A DNA stretch of 64,000 nt from Planctomycetota bacterium (lineage in GTDB: Bacteria; Planctomycetota; UBA1135; UBA2386). Both the position numbers and the translations under genes were made by a program. The number at the start of each line of letters is the position of its first letter. Position 1 is the stretch's first letter. Under the pieces are notes generated by a model. It did no database searches. It saw nothing but the letters and a program-made list of their open reading frames with translations, and was not told the DNA's origin. Below are positions 45,090 to 54,962 of the stretch, one piece after another. The stretch spans positions 496,001 through 560,000 of the forward strand of contig JADJWQ010000006.1 of assembly GCA_016716265.1 (NCBI GenBank). The letters run 5' to 3'.

Positions 45090-47714
45090 ATGTCGACCAC
45101 CCTGGCGCGCCTGGCGGGCGCGTTGTGCATCCCGGTCCTGCTGCTCGGATGCAGCGGCGGGTCCGGCTCGGCCGGCGGCGGCCTCGCGACCGCGGACGTC
45201 CGTGGCGTGTTCGGAGGCTCTCTCAGCGCGGGTTCCGGAAACCCGCTCGTCAACATGCGCGGCGCCGGCGACGGCTCGCGCGAGCTGGGCGGCGAGCTCG
45301 CGCGCGAGCTCGCCGAGGCGAACCTCTACGCGGTCGCGGGCGACCTCCTGTACCTGCTGAACCCCTACCGCGGGCTGACCGTCGTCGATCTCGCCGCGAT
45401 CCGCGTGCGCGGACGCCTCGCGCTCGGCGGCGTGCCGATCGAGTTCTACCGCGACGGCGATCGCGCGCTCGCGCTGGTCGCGACCCTCGGCGGCGACACC
45501 GACCTCGTCGACGTCGACCTGACCGACCCCGACGACCCCGTCGAGCGCGCGCGGCTGCCGATCCCGGGCGAGCACCGGACCAGCCGCCGGGTCGGCGACG
45601 CGCTCTACGTCGTGACGGGCGACGCCGTGCACTCGTTCGACGTCGCCGGCGGCCCGCGCGCAGTGCAGGAGCAGTCGCTGCCCGACGGCGCGCGCTTCGC
45701 GTTCGCATCGAGCGCGCTGCTCGCCGTGGCGAGCGACGATCACGCCACCGACGGGACGCTGATGTCGGTGCTCGACATCAGCGATCCGGGCGGCGCGATC
45801 GCGGACGTCGGCGCCGTGCGACTGCCGGGTCGGGTGCAGGACGCCGACAAGCTGCACATCGCCGGCGGAACGCTGCGCGTCGTCACGCACGACGCGACCG
45901 GCGGCCGCCTGTCGCACCTGTGGATGATCGATCCGGCCGCCGGCGGGGGTCCCGCCGTGATCGGGTCGCTCGACCTGGCGCGCGGCGAGCAGCTGTTCGC
46001 GACGCGCTTCACCGACGAGCGCGCCTACGTCGTGACCTTCGAGCAGGTCGACCCGCTGTGGGTGATCGATCTGCGCGACCCGCGGAACCCGACGATCACG
46101 GCCGAGCTCGTCGTCCCCGGCTGGTCGACCCACCTCGTCCCGGTCGGCACGCAGCTCGTCGCGCTGGGGGTCGAGGCCGGCGGCGACTGGCATACGGTGG
46201 TGTCGCTGTTCGACGTCGGCGACCCGGTCCACCCGCGGCTCGCGTCGCGGGCCGACTTCGGCGCCGGCTGGTCGAACGCCTACGACGACATCAAGGCGTT
46301 CGGCGTGTTCCCGGGTGACGGCCTCGTGCTGGTGCCGTTCTTCGGCCGGGTTCCGGGGCTCGCGGTCGTGCGGCTCGGCGCCGACACGCTGACCTTCGCT
46401 GGCATGGTGCCGGCGACCGGCGGCGTCGTGCGCGGCTTCCCGCACGCGCGCGGCCTCTGTGCATTGTCCAATGAGGAGCTGGTCGTCGCGGATCCGACCA
46501 CGCTGATCGTGCGCGGAATGGCGACGCTCGCCGAGAACGTCGTCGACGTCGACCGGCGACCGGACGGGGAGCTGGTGAAGCTCGTGCAGAAGGGCGACGG
46601 CGCGATCCTCGCCGGGATCGCATTGCCGCTCGTACCCGAGCGAGCGAACCTGCACGGCGACATCGCCGCGGTGACGGGCTGGGACGCGACCGGCCGCGCC
46701 TGCTATGTCGTCGACCTTGCGGCGGCCCCGCCGACGGTCTCGCCCCGCCTCGACCTCGGCACCGGGTGGAACGTGCCGCTCGTGCAGTCGGCATCCGGGC
46801 GGGGGGGAGCATTGTCGAGTGGCGCGCAGCTCTGGTGGGGTCCGGGCAGCGCCAATGACTCGGTGCTGACGCCGGCAGGCCGGCTGGTCGTGCGCTCGCT
46901 GCCGCAGCCGCCGTACGACATCGATTGCGGTGACGGCACGCCGGAGGACGGCTTCGTCGTCGTCGACCTGCCGTCGCAGACGGTCACCGCCCGCATCGCC
47001 GTGCGCGGTGGGCCGGTCACCGGCTTCGCCGTCGACGGCGAACGCGTCTCGTGCACGCGCGCGCTGCCGGGCGGATTCGACCCGGTCGGTCGCCCGCTGC
47101 TCGGCACGGTGCTGTTCGACATCGACCTCGATGCGCGGTCTGCCACGGCACCCGTCGCGGTGCCCGGCGTGCTGCTCGGCCGGCGCGGCGACCTCGCGTT
47201 CACGCTCGACGAGCGCTGGCACGGCCCCGCCTACGAGTTCACGGCCCGCGTCGTCGCGCTGCGAATCGACGCGAACGGCGCCACGCGCCTCGACGAGCAG
47301 CCGCTGCCGATCACCGGCTACGACTATCGGGTCGTCGGCGATCGGCTGTTCGTCACCACGACCGACGGTCTCGCGTTCGGTGGCGGCGTCGTCTCGATCG
47401 GCTCCGGCGGGCCCGGCGCGCTCCCTGGCGTCACGACGACGATCGCGACGCTCCGCCTCGCGGCCGACCTGATCGCTGGTCCGACCATCGTGATCGACGG
47501 CGAGTTCGCCGCGCTGTTGCTCGCCGAGCGCGACGCGGCACTCGTCCAGCGCAGCGGCGCCGGCGTGCAGCGCTTCGACCTGAGCGGCCCGCAGGCGGTG
47601 CCGAGCTGGCTCGCGGCGGTCGCGGGCTGGCCGATCGCCGCGCGCGCCGACCCAGGCCTCGCCGGCCGCTACCTGGTCGCGCTCGGCTTCGGCGACGTCG
47701 CCGAGTTGCCGTGA
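45090..47714 (+). CDS. Propeller-type lipoprotein
   Basis: An 874-residue lipoprotein (lipobox LLLGC, Cys21, then a Gly/Ser linker). The mature protein has repeated four-strand units of the LVIVD type: LLYLLNPYRGLTVVDLAAIR, DLVDVDLTDPDDPVERARL, TLMSVLDISDPGGAIADVGA and PLWVIDLRDPRNPTITAELV. These suggest one or two beta-propellers across residues 50-860. Similar proteins are exposed at the surface and bind protein or polysaccharide, but nothing here identifies a ligand. The start is set by the lipoprotein signal and the adjacent -10 box. Its last 46 bases overlap the end of the convergent HEAT-repeat gene. Confidence 0.85.
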   Translation: MSTTLARLAGALCIPVLLLGCSGGSGSAGGGLATADVRGVFGGSLSAGSGNPLVNMRGAGDGSRELGGELARELAEANLYAVAGDLLYLLNPYRGLTVVDLAAIRVRGRLALGGVPIEFYRDGDRALALVATLGGDTDLVDVDLTDPDDPVERARLPIPGEHRTSRRVGDALYVVTGDAVHSFDVAGGPRAVQEQSLPDGARFAFASSALLAVASDDHATDGTLMSVLDISDPGGAIADVGAVRLPGRVQDADKLHIAGGTLRVVTHDATGGRLSHLWMIDPAAGGGPAVIGSLDLARGEQLFATRFTDERAYVVTFEQVDPLWVIDLRDPRNPTITAELVVPGWSTHLVPVGTQLVALGVEAGGDWHTVVSLFDVGDPVHPRLASRADFGAGWSNAYDDIKAFGVFPGDGLVLVPFFGRVPGLAVVRLGADTLTFAGMVPATGGVVRGFPHARGLCALSNEELVVADPTTLIVRGMATLAENVVDVDRRPDGELVKLVQKGDGAILAGIALPLVPERANLHGDIAAVTGWDATGRACYVVDLAAAPPTVSPRLDLGTGWNVPLVQSASGRGGALSSGAQLWWGPGSANDSVLTPAGRLVVRSLPQPPYDIDCGDGTPEDGFVVVDLPSQTVTARIAVRGGPVTGFAVDGERVSCTRALPGGFDPVGRPLLGTVLFDIDLDARSATAPVAVPGVLLGRRGDLAFTLDERWHGPAYEFTARVVALRIDANGATRLDEQPLPITGYDYRVVGDRLFVTTTDGLAFGGGVVSIGSGGPGALPGVTTTIATLRLAADLIAGPTIVIDGEFAALLLAERDAALVQRSGAGVQRFDLSGPQAVPSWLAAVAGWPIAARADPGLAGRYLVALGFGDVAELP

Positions 47715-48235
47715 GCGGCCGCGCACGCGAGCGCGCGCACACCCGGATCCGGATCGCACCGCGCGCGCTCGACGACCGCTCGCGCCGCGGGCAGCGGGCT
47801 GTCGCGCACCGCGAGGACCAGCTCCTGCCGCACGCGCGGCCGCGGGTCGGCGGCGAGCGCGAGCAGCGCCGGGTCGTCGGCGCAACGTCCGAGCCGGCCG
47901 AGCGCGCGCAGCGCGACGCCGGCGACGGTCGGGTCGATCGCGCCGAGCGCGATCGCCGTGAGCGCCTCGGCGTCGCAAGGGGTCGCGGCGCGTCCGGCGG
48001 CGACCGCCGCGCGCACCTCGCGCTGGCTCGCGAGCGGCCGGTCGACCGGCAGCCCGGCGAGGCGGGCGCTGAACGCGGGCTGCCGCTCTGGCTCGCGCGA
48101 CGCAGTGATGCCGGAGGAACGGAGCGGCTCGCGCGGCGACGTCGGCGGCTCGCCCGGCGGCGGGAGCGGGCGCGCGAGCGACCAGCACAGCGCGCCGAGT
48201 CCCACCGCCAGGACCGCTCCGACGACCGTCTTCAT
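47669..48235 (-). CDS. Membrane-anchored HEAT-repeat protein, second copy
   Basis: A 188-residue protein whose ATG overlaps the stop of the Ig-repeat gene by 4 bases (ATGA). Residues 3-21 are a membrane anchor (VVGAVLAVGLGALCWSLA), followed by a Pro-rich linker and HEAT-like helices (LTAIALGAIDPTVAGVALRA, LALAADPRPRVRQELVLAVR). The motif DPRPRVRQELV is identical to that in the protein at 29591-30307, its paralogue in the same gene order. The TAG stop lies 46 bases inside the convergent lipoprotein gene. It is probably the periplasmic scaffold partner of the preceding protein. Confidence 0.83.
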   Translation of the reverse strand: MKTVVGAVLAVGLGALCWSLARPLPPPGEPPTSPREPLRSSGITASREPERQPAFSARLAGLPVDRPLASQREVRAAVAAGRAATPCDAEALTAIALGAIDPTVAGVALRALGRLGRCADDPALLALAADPRPRVRQELVLAVRDSPLPAARAVVERARCDPDPGVRALACAAAHGNSATSPKPSATR

Positions 48236-51200
48236 GAGCCCACGATCCGCAGCGTGGTGCGACCGAGCTCGAAGCTCCCGTCGGCGAACAGAGCGACCGA
48301 CACCGGCCCGCCGGCCGGGGTCGACCCCGCAGCGAGCCCGGCGCGGATCGCCGCGATCAGCGCCTGGCGGTCGAACTTGACCGTCAGCTCGGGCACGCCG
48401 TCGTGGTCCGCGTCGGTCGGCTGGTCGTCGCCGGCGAAGCCGGCGGTCGACGGCACCGCGTTGCCGCCGGGCACCCGCAGCTCGAGACCGTGGTGCTCGG
48501 TGGGGATCAGCATCGCGACGTTGGGGCCCTCGAGTCGGACCGTGATCGAGTTGTCGCCGCCGCGCGAGCGGAGATTGAGCGTGCTCGGCTCGACCGTCAG
48601 CGCGACATTGTCCAGCGTGACGTGCGCGACGGACGCCGACGTGTTGCCGACGACGTCGCGCGCGACGGCGGTCACCGTCATCGCGCCGTCGAGCCGCGCG
48701 GTGGTGTCGAACGGCACCGCCAGCGGCGAGCACGCGCTGCTCGCGACGACGACGCCGTCGACCAGGATGCTCAGTGACGCCAGGTGTGGATCGGACGCCT
48801 CCGCGCGCAGCTCGATCACGCCGGCGACGACCGCACCGTCGAGCGGCGCGGTCAGGCAGCGCTCCGGCGCCGTGTTGTCGACGTCGACCTCGATCGTCAC
48901 CGCGCACTCGTTGCCCGCGCGGTCGCGAGCCGACGCGAGCAGCGCCAGCGGACCGTCCGGCCAGCGTGTCGTGTCCTCCCTGCCGACGACCGTCGCCGCA
49001 CTGACCGCGGGGTCGAGATCCGCCGAGCCGTCGACGAGCGCCGGCGGCAGGCCACCGGCCCGCTGGTCGACCCGCACCAGTCCGCTGCACGCGTCGGTCG
49101 CGGCGAAGCGCAGCTCGAACGCACCACCGACGACCGCGGCGGCGGTCGGCTCGGTCCAGGCGATCGCGGGCAGCGTGTTGTCGACCTCGACCGCGAGCGA
49201 GCGGGTCGCGTCGTTGCCCTTGCCGTCGACGGCGCGCGCGGCCAGCGTGTGCCAGCCGTCGGCGAGGGCGCTGGTGTCGAGCGCGAGCTCGTACGGAGGT
49301 CCGGTGTGCTCGGCGACGACCAGTCCGTCGACCAGCAGCTCGACCCGTGCCACGCCGCTGCCCGGCGCCGGATCCGTGGCGGTCGCGTGGAAGTCGATCC
49401 CGCCGCGCACGGCGTCGCCGTCGACCGGCGACGTGATCGCGAGCTCGGGGGCGGTCGTGTCGAGCACGACCTGCACGGCGTCGCTGCCGACGCGCCCGGT
49501 CGCGTCGGTCGCGCGCACGGTGATCGTGTTCGCACCCTCGACCAGCGGGATCGGACCGGACGCGAGCCCGCCGCCGGCCGGCAGCGAGGCGTCGATCCCG
49601 GTCGGCGTCGACGTCACGCTCGTCGCCGTCAGGTCGTCGATCGACGCGACGACCTCGACCGGCGACTCACCGCGGCCGAGCACCGTCCCGTCCGCGGGCG
49701 CCAGGATCTCGACGATCGGCGCATCGAGATCGAGCACGAGCGGAAGCTCGCCGCCGACCTGATTGCCGGCGGCATCGATCACCAGCACCGGGATCCGATT
49801 GGTGCCGGGCAGGAGCGCGACGTCCGCCGCCGCCAGCCCACCGCCGGGCGGGAGCGAGACCGTCGCGGTACCGATGTGGACCGTGGTCGGCCCGGCGTCG
49901 GTGCCGCGGACGACGACGTGCGCCGGCTCCTCGGCGAGCACGGCCCCCGGCAGCGGCGCGACCCATTCGAGCACCGGCGCGACCGTGTCGAGCCAGACCG
50001 TGAGCGAGGTGCCGGCCGCGTGCAGCGCCGCATCGCGCGCGGTCGCGCTGAGCAGGTTCTCACCCTCGGTCAGCGCGACGTCGCCGCGCGCGGTGCCACC
50101 GCCGGGCGGCAGCGTCGCATCCACGCCCGCCGGCGACGACGCGACCTCGGTGGCGGTCGCGTCGACCACGTCGACGACGAGCTCGACGATCGGCGTGCGG
50201 AGCCAGGCACCGTCGGCCGGCGCGGCGATCGTGACGCGCGGCGGCACGGTATCGAGCACGACCGTCGCGGTCGCCTGATCGGCATTGCCGTACGCGTCAC
50301 GTGCGACGACCGTCAGTGCATTGGAGCCCTCGACCAGCGGCCAGGATGCGGTCGCCTCGCCGGCGGTCGGCCCCGGGAACGACGACGGGTCGAACGGCAG
50401 CGAGGGAGTCGACTCGAGCGTCGCGGCGCTCTCGTCGCGGACCGTCACCAGCACGTCCGCCGGGCTCGCGGCGAGCACGGCGCCGTCCGCCGGGATCGCG
50501 ATCGCCACCTCCGGGGGCGTCGTGTCGTAGACCGGCGGGCTGATCCGCGTGCGGACGACACCGCACATCCAGTTCACCGCGTCGGTGTTCTCGTACACGG
50601 TCGCGCGGACGGCAGTCTCCCCGCCGCTGACGAACGACGACACGTCGTAGACGTCCCATTCGCGCGCGCTGGCGGCCGGATTGACCGCGATCACGACCAG
50701 CGGATTCGTGCCGACGCCGAACAGGTAGTTCTCGCTGTAGCCTGCCTGTCCGCCTTCCATGTAGAGGGCGATCTCCATCTCCGCCGGTGCGGTCCCGTCC
50801 ACCACGAAGCCGGTGAACGTGATCGGCGCCCAGGTCTGGTGGGCGCCATCCGCCGACGAGCCGCCGTAGACACCGTCGTGCACCTCGATGTCGTAGTCGG
50901 CGACCAGCGAGTCGTCGCGGTAGATCACCAGCATGCCGGCGCCGAAGCCATGGGCACCGAGGCTCCACGAATACGTGCCGTTGCCCGGCACGAGACTCGT
51001 GACATCCGCGCGATACGCATACCTCGTGTTCCGGCTCGCGACCGCCGACTGGGTGCCGATCAGCGACAGGGTCACCGGCTGCCCCGCGAACGTCAGCCCG
51101 CTGGGGTAGCCGTGCTGGCGCTGGGTGTCTGCGTAGAGCCACGCGTGCAGCACCTCCGCGCCCGGCGGCACTCCCGACAGCGTGATGGTGCCCGTCGAAC

Positions 51201-51348
51201 CCGAAGCGATCGCCGCGATCGCATAGTCGACGCGGCCGACCTCCCGGTGCATGAACCCGATCGTGTTGTTGCCGTCAGGTAGCGGTCCCACCGCGGAGCC
51301 CGCCAACATCGCGCATCCACCCGCGAGGAACAGCGAGAGCGACTTCAT
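48232..51348 (-). CDS. Secreted Ig-repeat protein, second copy
   Basis: A 1038-residue exported protein. The ATG at 51348 is chosen because GGAGG lies 8 bases before it; the ATG at 51354 is too close. After the signal peptide (SLSLFLAGGCAMLAGSAV), residues 20-280 form a beta-rich domain with GAEVLHAWLYADTQ and GAGMLVIYRDDSLVADYDIE, resembling DUF3344-type domains. About seven Ig-like modules follow, starting TPPEVAIAIP, VPPRVTIAAP, TAPELAITSP and so on. The last 120 residues (EPSTLNLRSRGGDNSITVRL, DADHDGVPELTVKFDRQALI) match the end of the protein at 25838-29587. The HEAT gene follows with a 4-base overlap. Confidence 0.9.
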   Translation of the reverse strand: MKSLSLFLAGGCAMLAGSAVGPLPDGNNTIGFMHREVGRVDYAIAAIASGSTGTITLSGVPPGAEVLHAWLYADTQRQHGYPSGLTFAGQPVTLSLIGTQSAVASRNTRYAYRADVTSLVPGNGTYSWSLGAHGFGAGMLVIYRDDSLVADYDIEVHDGVYGGSSADGAHQTWAPITFTGFVVDGTAPAEMEIALYMEGGQAGYSENYLFGVGTNPLVVIAVNPAASAREWDVYDVSSFVSGGETAVRATVYENTDAVNWMCGVVRTRISPPVYDTTPPEVAIAIPADGAVLAASPADVLVTVRDESAATLESTPSLPFDPSSFPGPTAGEATASWPLVEGSNALTVVARDAYGNADQATATVVLDTVPPRVTIAAPADGAWLRTPIVELVVDVVDATATEVASSPAGVDATLPPGGGTARGDVALTEGENLLSATARDAALHAAGTSLTVWLDTVAPVLEWVAPLPGAVLAEEPAHVVVRGTDAGPTTVHIGTATVSLPPGGGLAAADVALLPGTNRIPVLVIDAAGNQVGGELPLVLDLDAPIVEILAPADGTVLGRGESPVEVVASIDDLTATSVTSTPTGIDASLPAGGGLASGPIPLVEGANTITVRATDATGRVGSDAVQVVLDTTAPELAITSPVDGDAVRGGIDFHATATDPAPGSGVARVELLVDGLVVAEHTGPPYELALDTSALADGWHTLAARAVDGKGNDATRSLAVEVDNTLPAIAWTEPTAAAVVGGAFELRFAATDACSGLVRVDQRAGGLPPALVDGSADLDPAVSAATVVGREDTTRWPDGPLALLASARDRAGNECAVTIEVDVDNTAPERCLTAPLDGAVVAGVIELRAEASDPHLASLSILVDGVVVASSACSPLAVPFDTTARLDGAMTVTAVARDVVGNTSASVAHVTLDNVALTVEPSTLNLRSRGGDNSITVRLEGPNVAMLIPTEHHGLELRVPGGNAVPSTAGFAGDDQPTDADHDGVPELTVKFDRQALIAAIRAGLAAGSTPAGGPVSVALFADGSFELGRTTLRIVGS

Positions 51349-52193
51349 CGCCATCACCTCCACCGGAGCCTTCAGCAGCGGGCAACGGCGCGCGCCGCAC
51401 CGTGCGTCGCGAGCGCCGCGCACGCGATCAACTCCCCGTGATCATGCGCGATTCCGCCGTTGGCGTGGTCGCTTCCGCAACGGCGCAGACTGGGGGACCT
51501 CCGCGTCCCCCGGGCGGGGACTCGGTGGGATCCCCGACTCTCCCGCGTTCGGCGCGCCAGGCATCCCGGCGCCGGGCGCATCGCACCGAGCGGCGGGGCG
51601 CCGAGCGAGCCCTGCGAGCGACAGTGCATCGTGGGAACCGGACTCGAGCCGGCGGACCTGACGTCCTGAACGCGGCCAGGGCGGTCGGTGCGGACGACGC
51701 GCGAAACGCAACTGCGAACGCAGGCCAGTGCCGTGCCGACCGACACCGGACGCCACCCGCTCCTGCAGGTCGTCGTCCCGACTCGACCCGGCGGCACCGA
51801 TACCGACCCGGTGCGGTGGCCGGCGATACCGGGCGTTGGACTCGGCGCACGCCGGGACCGGATGGGAGTGCGATCTGCTTCCCGACCGATCCGGTGCTGC
51901 GGTCGGCTCGCGACCCGAGGTATGAAGCCGGAGTATTGAGCTTCGTCCGGGATCGTCTGGAGCGCCGGCACACGAGTTCAGCGACCCTCCGCATGGCGCT
52001 CGAAGTCCTGCGCATACTCGCACGCTGGAACTCAGCTTCGACGCCCCCAGACGCTCCGCGCCGCCCCTTCACCGGGGCGATCGGCGGCGAGCGCGTTCTG
52101 ACCTCGGGAGCGCGGTCCGCGCCACCGGCTGCCTCGCCCAGAACACGGACCGTTGAGCAGACGGCTCGTCGAGCCGAGCCGTGCTCGGGCCGA
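51349..52193. other. Intergenic region with a tRNA-like fragment
   Basis: About 845 bases lie between the start of the Ig-repeat gene and the end of the outer-membrane factor gene. No frame has coding character. On the minus strand, 51629-51653 resembles a tRNA T-arm plus 3' acceptor strand, but no matching 5' half is found. I see nothing else. Confidence 0.45.
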
Positions 52194-53657
52194 TCACCCG
52201 TCGTTCGGGGCCTCCTCGCTCCCTGCACCGTCCGCCGGAGCGCCGTCCCGCAAAGTCTCCTCGTCGGGGTCCCAGCCGCCACCGAGCGCGCGATACAGCT
52301 GCACACTGGCGGTCGCACCGAGCCCGCGAGCCTCGGCCACGGAGCTCTCGTTCGCGAACACCTGGCGCTGCGCGTCGAGCACCTCCTGGAAGCCGATCAG
52401 CCCCTCCCGATAGAGCCTGGTCGCGAGCCGCAGAGTCTCCCGCGACGCCTCGGCCGCAGTCTCGACCGCATCGACCCGCACGCGCTGCTCGGTGAAGGCC
52501 GTCATCGCACTCTCGACCTCCTCCAACGCCGAGAGCACGGCGCGCTCGTACAACAGCAGGGTCTGCTCGACACGCGCGTCCTCGACCTTGATCTGATTGC
52601 GCACACGGCCGGCCGTGAACAGGTTCCAGCGCATCGACGGACCGAGGGCGAGGCTCCGGGACCCGGCGTCGAGCAGATTCCCGCCGAGGCTCTGCAGGCC
52701 GAGGCTGCCATCGATCGAGAAGCTCGGGTAGAGCTCGGCGGTCGCGACGCCCACCCGAGCGGTCTGCGCGGCGAGCCGACGTTCCGCGGCGCGGATGTCC
52801 GGACGCTGGCGCACGAGTTCCGCCGGTACGCCGACGGCGATGCTCGCCGGCGGCACCGGGATCGGTCGCGGCTCGGACAACCGACCGTGCAGTTCCCGGG
52901 GGTGCTCCCCGACCAGCACCGCGATGGTGTTGATCTCCCGCGCGAGTGCGATGCGCAGCGGTGGCACGGCGGCCTCCGAGCTGGCGAGAACCTGACGCGC
53001 CTGGCTGACGTCGAGCCCCGACGCGAGGCCGTCACGCTTGCGGGTCTCGGTCAGCGCGAGGATCTCCCGCTGCGATTCGATGTTGCTCGCGGCGGCGGCG
53101 AGCCGTTCCTGCAGCGCGCGCACCGACAGATACGCACGGGCCACCTCGGCGACCAGCGAGACCTGCACGTCGCGACGGTCCTCCGCCGTTGCCTGATACT
53201 CGGCGGTCGCCGCCTCGACCCCCCGCGCGATCCGGCCGAACACGTCGATCTCCCAGCTCGCGTCGAGGCCTGCGGTCGCGCGCGTGCGCGTCGCGAAGCC
53301 GGTGGAGAGGTCGCGGGCCTGCTCGACGCCCGCACCGATCCCGACCTGGGGAGCACCGCCCGCGCGGGCGATGCCGACGCGCGCTCGGGCCTCGCTGACG
53401 CGGGCCAACGCGACGCGCAGGTCGAGGTTGTCGGCCACCGCCTTGTCGATGAGCGCCGTCAGCAACTCGTCGTCGAACACCGCCCACCAACGGCGGAGGG
53501 CCGCGGGGTCGCCGTGGAACGCCGGGTCGTCGGCGTCCCGGAACCGCTCCGGAAGTGGCTCGTCCGCGGTCGGGCCGGCGTAGTCGGGACCGACCCTGCA
53601 GCCGGAGCCGGCCAGGGTCAGTGCGAGCAGCCAGTGCGAACGGCGAACGGCGAGCAT
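52194..53657 (-). CDS. RND outer-membrane factor lipoprotein (NodT/OprM type)
   Basis: A 487-residue TolC-family channel that forms the outer-membrane exit of a tripartite pump. A lipoprotein signal (ALTLAGSGC, Cys20) is followed by CRVGPDYAGP, the classic NodT start, then WWAVFDDELLTALIDKAVAD, two OEP repeats of long helices and beta strands (VARAYLSVRALQERL, RQRPDIRAAERRLAAQTARV, ELYPSFSIDG, AVLSALEEVESAM), and a charged tail. The gene is divergent from the adaptor gene at 53790, with 132 bases between. Upstream on the minus strand TAAGTT sits 7 bases before the ATG, with no Shine-Dalgarno. Confidence 0.95.
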   Translation of the reverse strand: MLAVRRSHWLLALTLAGSGCRVGPDYAGPTADEPLPERFRDADDPAFHGDPAALRRWWAVFDDELLTALIDKAVADNLDLRVALARVSEARARVGIARAGGAPQVGIGAGVEQARDLSTGFATRTRATAGLDASWEIDVFGRIARGVEAATAEYQATAEDRRDVQVSLVAEVARAYLSVRALQERLAAAASNIESQREILALTETRKRDGLASGLDVSQARQVLASSEAAVPPLRIALAREINTIAVLVGEHPRELHGRLSEPRPIPVPPASIAVGVPAELVRQRPDIRAAERRLAAQTARVGVATAELYPSFSIDGSLGLQSLGGNLLDAGSRSLALGPSMRWNLFTAGRVRNQIKVEDARVEQTLLLYERAVLSALEEVESAMTAFTEQRVRVDAVETAAEASRETLRLATRLYREGLIGFQEVLDAQRQVFANESSVAEARGLGATASVQLYRALGGGWDPDEETLRDGAPADGAGSEEAPNDG

Positions 53658-53664
53658 GGCGCGG

Positions 53665-53670
53665 AACTTA
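53665..53670 (-). promoter_or_regulatory. -10 box TAAGTT adjacent to start codon
   Basis: On the minus strand TAAGTT is followed by 7 bases and the ATG of the outer-membrane factor, as expected for a leaderless transcript. Confidence 0.45.
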
Positions 53671-53789
53671 GCACCGGCACTGTGGCCGGGCCCGGATTCC
53701 GGCTCGAAACGACTGGCAGCCGGTCTACCGTTCCGGCCCTCCACCCCCGCAACCCTCCTCTCCCCTGCGCGCCGCAGGAGGACCTCGAC

Positions 53790-54935
53790 GTGATCGATCT
53801 CCTCACCTCGTCTCCCTGGCCGCGCCGGCCTCGCGCCGCCGGGCCCGCGCTGGCAGTCGTACTCGCCGCGTGCGGAGCGAAGAACGAATTCCAGCCGCCG
53901 CCACCGCCGCGGGTGACCGTCGCGACCCCGGTGATCCGCGACGTGACCACCTACGAGGATTTCACCGGCACCACCGAGGCGGTCGACGTCGTCGAGATCA
54001 GGGCGCGCGTCCAGGGCATCCTCCATGAGATCGCCTATGCGGAGGGCCGGCCGGTCGAGGCCGGCGCCGTGCTGTTCCGCATCGAAAAGGACCGCTTCGA
54101 GGCCGAACGCGACGCCGCGCTCGCGCAGGTCACGGCTGCCGAGACCGAGGCCCGCCAGGCCGAGGTGGCTGCGCAGCGCATGGAGCGGAGCTTGGAGGAC
54201 GAAGCGGTCAGCGAGCTGCAGGCGCTGGAAGCGCGGGCGAAGGCCGCGACCGCCGCCGCCGCGGTCGAGGTCGCACGATCCCGTCTCGCGATCGACGAGC
54301 TCGAGCTCTCCTACACGGAGGTGACCACGCCGATCGCGGGCCGTGCCGAGCGCAGCAGCTTCGCCGTCGGCAGTCTGGTCGGCGGCCTCGGCGGCGCACC
54401 GCTGACGCGAATCCACGACGAGTCGAAGATCAACGTCTGGTTCTCGGTGCCCGATCGGCTCGTCCAAACGACGCGCGTGAAGTCGATCGCCAGCGGCACC
54501 GCATCCCAGACGGAATACCCTGAGGTCGAATTGCGTACGGAGGTGGACGACGGCTGGCCGCACCGTGGCCGGATCGATTACGCGGATCCCGCCGTCGACG
54601 CAGAAACCGGCACGCTGCGCATCCGCGCCGTGTTCGACAATGCGACGCGGCAGCTGTTGCCAGGGCTGTTCGTGCGCATCCGCGTCGCCGGCCGGCGGCT
54701 CGAGGACGCCTTGCTGGTCCCGGAGGAAGCGCTCGGCGCCGACCAGCTCGGCCGCTACCTGCTCGTGGTCGGCGACGGCGACGTCGTCGAACGCCGCGCG
54801 GTGGAGCTCGGGCCGCGCGACGGACGCGATCGCGTCGTGCTGTCGGGGGTCGAACCCGGGGAGCGCATCGTCGTCCAGGGCCTGCTGCGAGCCCGCCCGG
54901 GCGCACGCGTGACGCCGGTCGAGGCGCGATCCTGA
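53790..54935 (+). CDS. RND efflux periplasmic adaptor (AcrA type)
   Basis: A 381-residue lipoprotein adaptor read from GTG at 53790 with AGGAGG 8 bases upstream. The lipobox is VVLAAC (Cys28). Domains in order are the first lipoyl half (TEAVDVVEIRARVQGILHEI), an alpha-hairpin (about residues 105-165), the second lipoyl half (LSYTEVTTPIAGRAERSSFA), the beta-barrel (TRIHDESKINVWFSVPDRLV), and the membrane-proximal domain (GRYLLVVGDGDVVERRAVEL). It is typical of HAE-1 pumps. The permease starts 27 bases downstream and the outer-membrane factor is divergent, giving a complete tripartite set. Confidence 0.94.
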   Translation: MIDLLTSSPWPRRPRAAGPALAVVLAACGAKNEFQPPPPPRVTVATPVIRDVTTYEDFTGTTEAVDVVEIRARVQGILHEIAYAEGRPVEAGAVLFRIEKDRFEAERDAALAQVTAAETEARQAEVAAQRMERSLEDEAVSELQALEARAKAATAAAAVEVARSRLAIDELELSYTEVTTPIAGRAERSSFAVGSLVGGLGGAPLTRIHDESKINVWFSVPDRLVQTTRVKSIASGTASQTEYPEVELRTEVDDGWPHRGRIDYADPAVDAETGTLRIRAVFDNATRQLLPGLFVRIRVAGRRLEDALLVPEEALGADQLGRYLLVVGDGDVVERRAVELGPRDGRDRVVLSGVEPGERIVVQGLLRARPGARVTPVEARS

Positions 54936-54962
54936 GCCGCTGACACGAGACGGACCGCACCG

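Noticed and set aside
51629..51676. tRNA gene on the minus strand
   Set aside because: The T-arm (GCCGG, loop CTCGAGT, CCGGT) and a 3' acceptor-like strand fit. The anticodon stem has two mismatches, there is no D-arm, and no 5' strand pairs with the acceptor. At most it is a tRNA 3' fragment or chance.
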